64,000 bases of DNA from contig CM067546.1 of NCBI GenBank assembly GCA_034509755.1, forward strand, positions 15,730,615-15,794,614. The letters are read 5' to 3'. The notes beneath the pieces are model-generated. The model did not search any database. It was not told the origin of the DNA and was given only the letters and a program-made list of their open reading frames with translations. A program made the translations under genes and the position numbers. Positions 56,697 to 64,000 of this stretch are shown piece by piece. Origin of the DNA: Anisodus tanguticus (lineage: Eukaryota; Streptophyta; Magnoliopsida; Solanales; Solanaceae). The first letter of the stretch is position 1. Each line of letters begins with the position of its first letter.

Positions 56697-56858
56697 TAAT
56701 GGGTAGGTCTGGGCCTTGTCCCGACCATATGTGTGGTATGTACAACAGTAATGTATGGCCTTGGCGACTAGGTTATCTTTTGTTGACTTGTGTTGTGACC
56801 TTATCGGTCTTATTTATATACATATGTTGGGTCGATCCCTCTCTGTTAACCCTCATAG
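54958..56858 (+). repeat. 3' LTR of the plus-strand gypsy, interrupted
   Basis: Begins TGTTACACCCCGCAATTC. Compared with the 5' LTR it lacks about 170 bp (between 55299 and 55328, equivalent to about 47230-47430), which removes the TATA-like box. An (AT)n run at 56667-56695 replaces TTGTATAGATATGTACATAA of the 5' LTR. It is cut at 56858 by the minus-strand gypsy, with about 150 bp of LTR still to come outside the window. Confidence 0.85.
56667..56695. repeat. (AT)n microsatellite
   Basis: About 14 AT units in the 3' LTR, absent at the equivalent site of the 5' LTR (about 48770-48790). Confidence 0.9.
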
Positions 56859-58141
56859 TGATGTATATAAGGAGAGGATTGTGTGTTAGGTTGGTCGGAG
56901 TTGGATTGGGGCCGGGTGAACATGAATATGATAGTCGAGTAGAGGTTGACAGAGTAGGACGGTTTCCGAACAGTTTAGGTTTATGGGAGGTGTACGAGTG
57001 ATTTTAGAGGGTTTGGGGCTAAGGTATTTGGAGGGGATGAACTAGACACATTGTAGGTTATGTTGGTGGTTGGTATTTGGTGGTTGGATGGTGGTAAGGT
57101 GATGGAAACTGGTCGGGACAGTAAAGTTGGCGGACTAGGGGTTCAATAGGGACGGTGGGGAATTGGTTGGGGTTTCGGGTATTTGTGGGAGGAGTCGGTT
57201 ATCGACCTTTTGGGTGTAGGATGGGGAATTATTGTAGTGTATTGGGGGTGAAAGGGATTAGGTAGTTTAGACAAGGATTGGGTACGAACTTGATAGACAA
57301 ATTCGTATGCGGATAAGATAATGAAGGCCGAGATGTCGTTCTAAAGTAACCTGATAGAACCTTGGCTTGGGTATAGTTAGATCACAAAAGTTATAACTAG
57401 ACTTACACCAAGGGTTTGGACCACAAAAAGACAAGGTGTGGCCCACAAAAGGACTAAGGGGTGTCCCACAAAAGGACTAAGGGGTGTCCCACAAAAGGAC
57501 CAAGGTTTGGACCACAAAAGGTCCAACTATGCTAAAAATACAAAAGTTGAATAACTTAGCAAAGTTTGAGAAAACTCAAATATATTTCATAAAAATTCAA
57601 TGTCTCCTTACATCAACTACATCCCCAATTTATACTAGTTCTAAACCTTCTAAAAGAGGTAACAAGATAGACTCAACCATGTATCTTGGCCTAATCGGAA
57701 TGAGGAAGGGGTTCGGCCGAATGGAAAAGAGGAAAAACCAATCTCTTCAAGTTCTCTATTACACCCTTTTGTGTCATCTATGTAGATAAGTGCATGAACT
57801 AGCTAGTTCATGAATTACCACATTGGGGCACGTTGGAAGCTTCTCCTTCTAGATGGTTCTCGACTTAGTCATCCTATCTTACTACATGGCCTAGTAATTA
57901 AGCTATAAGGAGATCTAGTAATTAAGCTAGGAATTAAAAATAAGCTAAAAGGTGGTCTCGGCTAAGACCTACATAAAAGCCGAAAAATATTTCCTTATTT
58001 GGATCTTCAAGTATTGTCTTCAACTCCACTCTACACCACATTAAGCATATCACCATAGGACGGTTGGAAATCTTTCGCACTCCTAGCAAATCACCTCACG
58101 ACTCATGTTGGAAGCTTAAGTTCACGACCTTCTTTTTATCA
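56859..58141 (-). repeat. 3' LTR of the right minus-strand gypsy
   Basis: 1283 bp. Plus-strand ends TGATGTATATAAGG and CCTTCTTTTTATCA. Minisatellite at 57419-57520; palindrome GGTCTCGGCTAAGACC at 57954-57969. Confidence 0.87.
57419..57520 (-). repeat. LTR minisatellite, about 24 bp unit, five copies
   Basis: Units of CCACAAAAGGACTAAGGGGT type, two of them identical (TGTCCCACAAAAGGACTAAG). Homologous to 38089-38182. Confidence 0.88.
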
Positions 58142-61100
58142 TACTCCACTTCTTTAACAGAATTTTCCCTCAAATTCTCGTCATCTAAGTATGGTGATAA
58201 GTCTCCAACATTAAATGTTGAACTAATACCTCCATACTCGTCCGGAATTTCTACCTAGTAGGCGCTTTTCCCGAACCTGGCCAATATCTTGAAAGGACCA
58301 TCTACTCTCGGCATTATCTTGTTCTCTCTCATGTTGGGAAATCGTTCCTTCCTTAGGTGTAGCCAAACCAAATCTCCGAGCTGGAATTATGGTTGAGTCC
58401 TGACTTATGGTTGAGTCCTGGACTTGTTCTCATCTATTTTGTACTTTGTATTAGCCTTCTGAATTTGTGCTCGAATTTGATCATGTAACTTCTTGAAAGC
58501 CTCAATTCCATCTTTAGCCGTGAAGCTTAGAATTTCTTTCTTTGGGATTGGAACTAGATCAATAGGTAAAAACGGTTTAGTGCCATAAACAATTTCAACT
58601 AGAGCTTTACCCGTTGTACGAGATTGACTCCGATTATAAGCAAATTCAGCATGTGCCAACTTGATGTCCTAATCTTTGGTGGTCTTGCTCACCAATCCTC
58701 TCAATAGTGTGCCAAGAGTTCTGTTAGTCACTTCCGTTTAGCCATCCGTTTGAGGATGATGGGAGGTACTAAATAGCAACTTGGTATCAAGAAGTCAAAT
58801 AGTGTTTTCCAGAAATAACTTAGGAACTTCACATCCCTATTAGACACAATAGTCTTAGGAATGCCATGCAATCTTACCACTTCCTTCAAATACAAGTCCG
58901 CAATATATGTTGCATCATTGGTCTTGTGACAAGCAATGAAGTGAGCCATCTTCGAGAATCTGTCCACAACTATCATGATAGAGTCATTGCCCCGTTGTGC
59001 TCTTGGTAGCCAAGGATGAAATCTAAGCTCACACATTCCCATAGTCGCTCCGAAACCGGTAAAAAAGTATACAATCCCTTGTGGAAGAAACTTTTAGCCT
59101 TTTGGCAAGTAGAACACCTACTTACCACTCCATTTACATCTTTATCCATCCATGGCCAGTAAAAGTGTTCTTATAGAATCTCCAAAGTCTTCACTATCCC
59201 AAATGTCCAGCTAGTCCACCCGAATGCACTTCATGTACAAGTAATTCTCTGATGAAACATTTGGGCATACACAATTTGTTCCCTTTCAAAAGGAAACCTT
59301 CTACTATGGAATAAGAACTATGAAATCCGCTATTACATTCTATCATTATATCTTTGAACTCGGGATCTTGTTCATAGAATTCCTTTAGCACTTCAAATCC
59401 CATAAGCTTTTGTTCAAGCACGGTCAACATTACATGCCTCCGGGAAAATGCATCCGCCACTATGTTGGACTTGCCATCTTTGTGCCTTGTAAAGAATGTG
59501 AAAGTTTGCAAGTACGCTACCCACTTAGCATGCCTTGGATTCAACTTTCTTTGCCCATGTAAATACTTCAAGGATTCATGATCTGAATATAAGACAAAAG
59601 GTTTTGCCCTCAAATAATGTTCCATTGGACCAAGGATCTCACAATAGCATAAAACTCCTTGTCATAAGTAGAATAATTGAGCCATGCACCACCCAATTTT
59701 CACTAAAGAAAGCAATAGGTCATTTGTCTTGAATCAAGACGACACCAACACCAACTCCACTAGCATCGCATTCAACCTCAAATAGTTTCTCAAAGTTCGG
59801 AATAGCTAGAACTGGTGCTTCACATAATGATGTAAATCAAGCCCCTTACCTAATCCCTCAAGTCGAGACAAGAAGTAGGACTCCAGAATTTCTCAAGGTT
59901 ATCCTTCAACACATGGCTTATATCATGAATATGTATGGAGTATGGAGTGGCGTATGTGACAACACTTGATCATCTAAGAGAGTTGTACTTTATTCGGCCT
60001 TACCTGTTGGTCTTGATCGAGACCTTGTTTAATTATTGTCTTTAAATTCCTAGTTAAGTGTTAGTTACTTAGGACATATTAAAGGGATGTAATAACCCTT
60101 AGATACTCACTAAGACACATTCAATTAGGGACGGTGACTAGGGCGAGAGAAGCCTCATTCAATGGTGACATGTACACAGCAAAGAGAAGTGAATGCTCCA
60201 TCTAGAAGTGTGGTTTTCAAAGTGAATGAACCGTGTATGGATTTCCTCAATGGGAGGATACCAAGACACAGTTTGGAGAAGCCGAGGGGTTGGACGAATT
60301 CCTCCCTTCACAATCATCCAAGGGCCATGCATCTCAACACTATCAAATGAGCTCATTCAAGTGCTAACTAATTCATGCATGGAAGCTATCAAAGAGGTTC
60401 TAGAAGCCATTGAATTTGGGCATGAGTCCCTCGACCGATGACCTTTCCCCCCTTTCTCACCTAGTCGACTAAGTGTGTAGTTTATGTCTTTATTTTTCTT
60501 TTCTAGAAGGGTCATTGCTCAAATATAAAAAGAGCCCTTAGGATATTGTATTAAGTAGTTTTGTTTGATATAAAACTTGAGTGTTTACTCATTTTTCTAA
60601 ATCTTTCAATCCGGGATTGAACTTCTTAGTTGATCCTCCGGGAGGGTCGCTTCGTTCTCCGGGAGAACCACCTATCTTCTATAAGGTTTCGGTCACCCTT
60701 GCTTGGTTAGTGTTGAGCCTCACGATCAACAAACCTCAACCTAGTCCTTTTGCAATTGACCACAACATACTTGGAGACCACACGATCAATTAACTCTTGT
60801 GTTACCATCCAAGAACCACATATCGACCGAATTGAGACTTAGTTTGTGTCTTGGATTGTTTCAAACAATCCATATACATTCCTTGTTCCAATTACTTGTT
60901 TCCCCACTCTACTATCTCCCACAACACCTCATTAACATCCTCTCAAAATGCCTCCATCCGAAACCAACCATAACTCCACGCAAACACAATCAAACACACC
61001 AACTCCCTACCAAGCCCACCCCTTAGACCCTCACTGTCTCAGGTTGTTTCTGCAACCTTAGCACCACCAAACCACCACCATCATCCTTTCCCATAAGACC

Positions 61101-63268
61101 CCGAGACACATTCCTAAATCGCATTAACACACCTTCAAGCCGTTCCACCCGAATCGGCCTTCAACCATCCCATTGTCCATCCCACCCGAGAAATCAAGAA
61201 CCCCACTATTCCAGCTTATGCCGTGACTCTACCACCACTAAAATACCGAATCACAACCACTATCCTAATCCTCATACTATTCGTGACCACCACAAAAATC
61301 CCCTTAACCATACTACTTCTCCATTTACCCGACACTATCGCCAAACATCCCACATCTTGGCTTACCGAGAACCCGATAAACCCCACCTTCCTTGCCAAAT
61401 TTTGAGTCAACCCGAATCTCTCCAAGACCCAAACCACTGACTAACTCAAAGCTCCTCGTATATACATCACATAACCTTCCCTTCAAGGTTTCAAAAGATC
61501 TTTGTGCTCCTTAGGACTATTTAAACTCACCCTTTTTATTAGTTCAGTGATAGGGGAAGCAAGGGTACTAAAATCTCAAATGAAATGACGATAAAAAGAA
61601 TTCAAACCATGGAAACTTCTTACCTCACTTACATTCGTAGGCTCGGTCCAACTCCGAATAGCTTCCACCTTGGACGAATCCACATGAATGCCCTCGGATG
61701 ATACTATGTATCCTAAGAATGGGACACTAGTAAACATAAAAACACACTTCTCTAACTTGCCATACAACTTTACATCTCTTAACTTCTCAAATAAATATTC
61801 TAAATACGACAAGTGAGATTCCCTATCTTGACTATAAATCAAGATATCATCTAAGTAAACCACAACAAATTTACCCATGAATGGTCATAGTACCTCGTGT
61901 ATGAGCCTCATGAAAGAGCTTTGAGCATTACACAATCTAAATGGAATCACAAGCCATTCGTACAAACCATACTTGGTCTTGAAAGTCTTCTTCCATTCAT
62001 ATCCTCATTTGATCGTAGCCACTCCTCAAATCTATCTTAGAGAACAACTTGGCCCCACTCAATTCATCCAAAATATCATCCAATCTCGGCATAGGAAATC
62101 TGTACTTTATGGTGATGTTATTGACCGCTCAGCTATTAATACACATACGCTAAGTTCCATCTTTATTTGGCACCAACAAGCCGGGTACCACACATGGACT
62201 AAGGCTCTCTCGGACAAAGCCTTTGTCTAGTAATTCTTGCACTTGTCTTTGCAACTCATTGGCCTCTTCTGAATTGCATCTATAGGTTGGGCGATTAGGT
62301 AATGAACTTCCTAGAATAAAATCAATAGCATGTTCAATATCTCTTATTGGTGGTAATTCGGGTGCAAGATCATCCGGAAATACATCTTCAAATTTCTTCA
62401 AGAGTTCTTTCAAGTCGGCATATTCAACCACATCTCCCACGAGACTCTTCTTATCCTTTCACACCAATGCATATATGGGACTCCCCTTCTTCAACTCCTC
62501 TTAGATCTCCCACGCATCAAACAAGAGGGCATTGGATCTCTCCTTGTAGTTTTTGGCATTTTGGATCTTCATTTTCTTCACCTCACTAGGTGACAATGGT
62601 ATCAACCGGATCTTCTTACTATCCTTTTGAAAAGAATATATATTATTTTCTTCATCATGTTGCATTTTCCTATCAAATTTCCATGTCCGACCCAATAAAA
62701 TATGTCAATCATCCATAGGTGGGATGTCACACCATATTTCATCTTCATACTTACCAACCCGAAAACTAACTAGAGCTTGTTTCATTACCTTTAGCCTTTC
62801 GTCTTTGTTCACCCATTGGAGAGCATATGGTTTAGGGTGATTGCGGGTAGGCAATTTCAATTTGTCCACCATTTCCACGAAGGCCATATTGGCACAGCTT
62901 CCTCCATCAATGACCATATTACATACCTTGTCATTTACTTTGCATCGAGTGTAAAATAGTTGTTCTCTTTGTGTCTCCTCCCATTCTTCAAGTTGAACAG
63001 TAAACACACGTTGTAGTACTAAACTTTCACCCTCCTCCGCAAGATCAACATCTTCCTCTAAGACCTCCTTGACTTTGGGTCCCTCAATAGCAAAGGAATC
63101 CCCATAATCTTGATACTATTCCCTTTCATACCTTGGCCTATTTTGCAGAACCCTGGACTGGGAATTATTAATCACTGCACGCCCTGTAAATTCTCTTCTC
63201 AAGATTTGCGATTGTTCCACAAAAAGGTCACTTACGATCCTCCGAATTTCTTCTTTTGTGTTAGCCAT
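58142..63268 (-). pseudogene. Gypsy gag-pol pseudogene, minus strand
   Basis: Start ATG is the complement of 63266-63268. Order on the minus strand: short gag remnant without capsid or zinc knuckle (63268 to about 63010); protease VIDGGSCANM (about 62905); spacer with HILLGRTWKFDRK (about 62705-62660); RT linker ELPPIRDIEHAIDF (about 62350); RT core with stops (DKGFVRESLSPCVVP, VPNKDGT) and YLDDILIYSQD (about 61860-61830); thumb RDVKLYGKLEKCVFM; RNase H VECDASG (about 59770) and LYSDHESLKYLHGQRK; integrase zinc region HEVHSGGLAGHLG (about 59200); core DRFSKMAHFIA (about 58960) with SNRD where SDRD is usual, and a stop in TDGQTE; C-terminus ending in LVWLHLRKE and KILARFGK. The solo LTR 59828-61469 splits the start of RNase H. 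RT keeps its catalytic Asp pair, but the frame is broken at several places. Confidence 0.87.
59828..61469 (+). mobile_element. Solo LTR, plus strand, 1642 bp
   Basis: Begins TGATGTAAATC, ends GTATATACATCA, with a perfect 5 bp duplication CATAA (59823-59827 and 61470-61474). Removing it rejoins the RNase H coding sequence of the host element (on the minus strand AGGTTATGTG to AAGCACCAGT). No primer-binding site or interior. TATA-like ATATAAAAAGAG at 60518-60529; palindrome GGTCTTGATCGAGACC at 60009-60024. Related to 40904-42710. Confidence 0.9.
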
Positions 63269-63297
63269 AGCGTCAAGGCGTGGGATGGGAAAACCTT

Positions 63298-63309
63298 ACT
63301 CTGATACCA
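63298..63309 (-). other. Primer-binding site of the right minus-strand gypsy
   Basis: Complement reads TGGTATCAGAGT, three bases from the LTR that starts at 63313. Confidence 0.9.
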
Positions 63310-63312
63310 AAT

Positions 63313-64000
63313 TGATGTATATAAGGAGGGGATTGTGTGGTTAGGTTGGTCGGAGTTGTATTGGTCCGGGTGACCATGAATATGGGAGTCGAGTGGAGGT
63401 TGATGGAGTTGGATAGTTTCTGGATAGTTTAGGTTTGTGGGAGGTGTACGGGTGATTTTAGAGGGTTTAGGGCTAAGACATTTTGAGGGGATAAACTAGA
63501 CACGTTGTAGGTTATGTTGGTGGTTGGATGGTGGTAAGGTGGCGAAAACTGGTCGAGACAGTAAGGTTGGCAGAATAGGGATTCGATAGGAATGGTGGGG
63601 AATTGGTTGGGGTTTCAGGTGTTTGTGGGAGGAATCGGTTAATGACCTTTTTGTGTGTAGGTTGGGGAATTATTGTAGTGTATTGGGGTGAAAGGGATTA
63701 GACAATTTAGACAAGGATTGGGTACGAACATGATAGACAAATTCGTATGTGGATAAGGTAATGAAGGTCGAGATGTCCTTCTAAAGTAACCAGATAGAAT
63801 CTTAGATCACAAAAGTTCTAACTAGACTTACACCAAGGGTTTGGACCACAAAAAGACCAAGGGGTGGCCCACAAAAGGACCGAGGTTTGGACCACAAAAG
63901 GACCGAGGTTTGGACCACAAAAGGACCAAGGTTTGGACCACAAAAGGTCCAACTAAGATAAAAATACAAAAGTTGAATAACTTAGCAAAGTTTGAGAAAA
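63313..64000 (-). repeat. 5' LTR of the right minus-strand gypsy, cut by the window edge
   Basis: 688 bp visible, TGATGTATATAAGGAGGGGA onward, closely matching 56859-57590. The minisatellite lies at 63841-63950. Confidence 0.9.
63841..63950 (-). repeat. LTR minisatellite, about 24 bp unit, five copies
   Basis: Units of GGACCACAAAAGGACCGAGG type, more uniform than the array in the other LTR of the element, with a different order of variant units. Confidence 0.85.

Larger units (their letters stand above)
46888..64000 (+). mobile_element. Plus-strand Ty3/gypsy element with a minus-strand gypsy in its 3' LTR
   Basis: 5' LTR 46888-49132, primer-binding site 49137, gag-pol remains 49350-54141, polypurine tract 54945-54957, 3' LTR from 54958, interrupted at 56859 and continuing beyond the window. 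The five bases before it are TCCAA; the right TSD is outside the window. A C-terminal chromodomain-like segment makes it probably a chromovirus. A LINE tail (54310-54797) lies between pol and the 3' LTR. Confidence 0.85.
56859..64000 (-). mobile_element. Minus-strand gypsy element, right end outside the window
   Basis: Same family as 34310-38728. 3' LTR 56859-58141, coding remains 58142-63268, primer-binding site (complement of 63298-63309), 5' LTR from 63313 to the window edge. Left target site is probably CATAG (56854-56858). It interrupts the 3' LTR of the gypsy that starts at 46888 and is itself interrupted by the solo LTR 59828-61469. Confidence 0.88.

Overview
The window looks like repeat-dense intergenic DNA of a flowering plant, almost certainly a member of the Solanaceae. 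The family call rests on short retroposon tails ending in TTG repeats, typical of the TS SINE family and its RTE-type LINE partner of nightshades, and on the whole set of Ty3/gypsy, Ty1/copia, hAT and pogo-type elements. No intact host gene could be supported. By my hand count about 87% of the window lies in recognisable transposable elements. All boundaries were read by eye.

Region by region. 1-7 kb: three hAT elements, two small non-autonomous ones (264-1309 and 2624-3493) and a 3.4 kb one with a decayed transposase (3567-6988), each with an 8 bp target-site duplication (TSD). 7-12.4 kb: low-copy-looking AT-rich DNA with a Tourist-type MITE (7832-8045), a Helitron 3' end (8562-8590), a tRNA-derived SINE on the minus strand with a 16 bp TSD (9885-10104) and a G-poor foldback-like element (10894-11709). 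12.4-19 kb: one complete-length, decayed Ty1/copia element (12444-19040) with 1.26 kb LTRs and TSD ATATT. 19.2-20.8 kb: a pogo/Lemi1-Emigrant-like element with TA TSD, carrying the longest open frame of the window (264 codons), a C-terminally truncated CENP-B/Tigger-like transposase. 21.4 kb: a 5'-truncated TS-type retroposon. 22.2-27.8 kb: a second copia element, broken, whose internal part is replaced by the remains of a gypsy element.

From 27.8 kb to the right edge the sequence is a multi-level nest. The oldest layer is the 3' end of an RTE-type LINE (27826-28454, continuing at 46874-46887). A gypsy LTR (28455-46873, TSD CTTAC, now solo) split its tail. Into that solo LTR went a minus-strand gypsy element (28994-44555). 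That element was then hit by a plus-strand gypsy (34310-38728), by a minus-strand solo LTR (40904-42710) and by a TS-type retroposon (44400-44502). Beside it, 14 bp to the right of the first solo LTR, a plus-strand gypsy element starts at 46888. Its 3' LTR is broken at 56859 by a minus-strand gypsy that leaves the window at 64000 and itself carries a plus-strand solo LTR (59828-61469).

None of the retroelement gag-pol frames is intact; stops, frameshifts and large deletions are everywhere. The order of insertion can be read directly from interrupted copies and TSDs, so the window is best used as a stratigraphic record of element activity. I found no operon-like, CRISPR, defence or other non-transposon system. 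The most unusual signals are a 14 nt self-complementarity next to the copia 5' LTR, a gypsy family sharing a near-absence of gag, conserved palindromes in the gypsy elements, and variable minisatellites inside LTRs.
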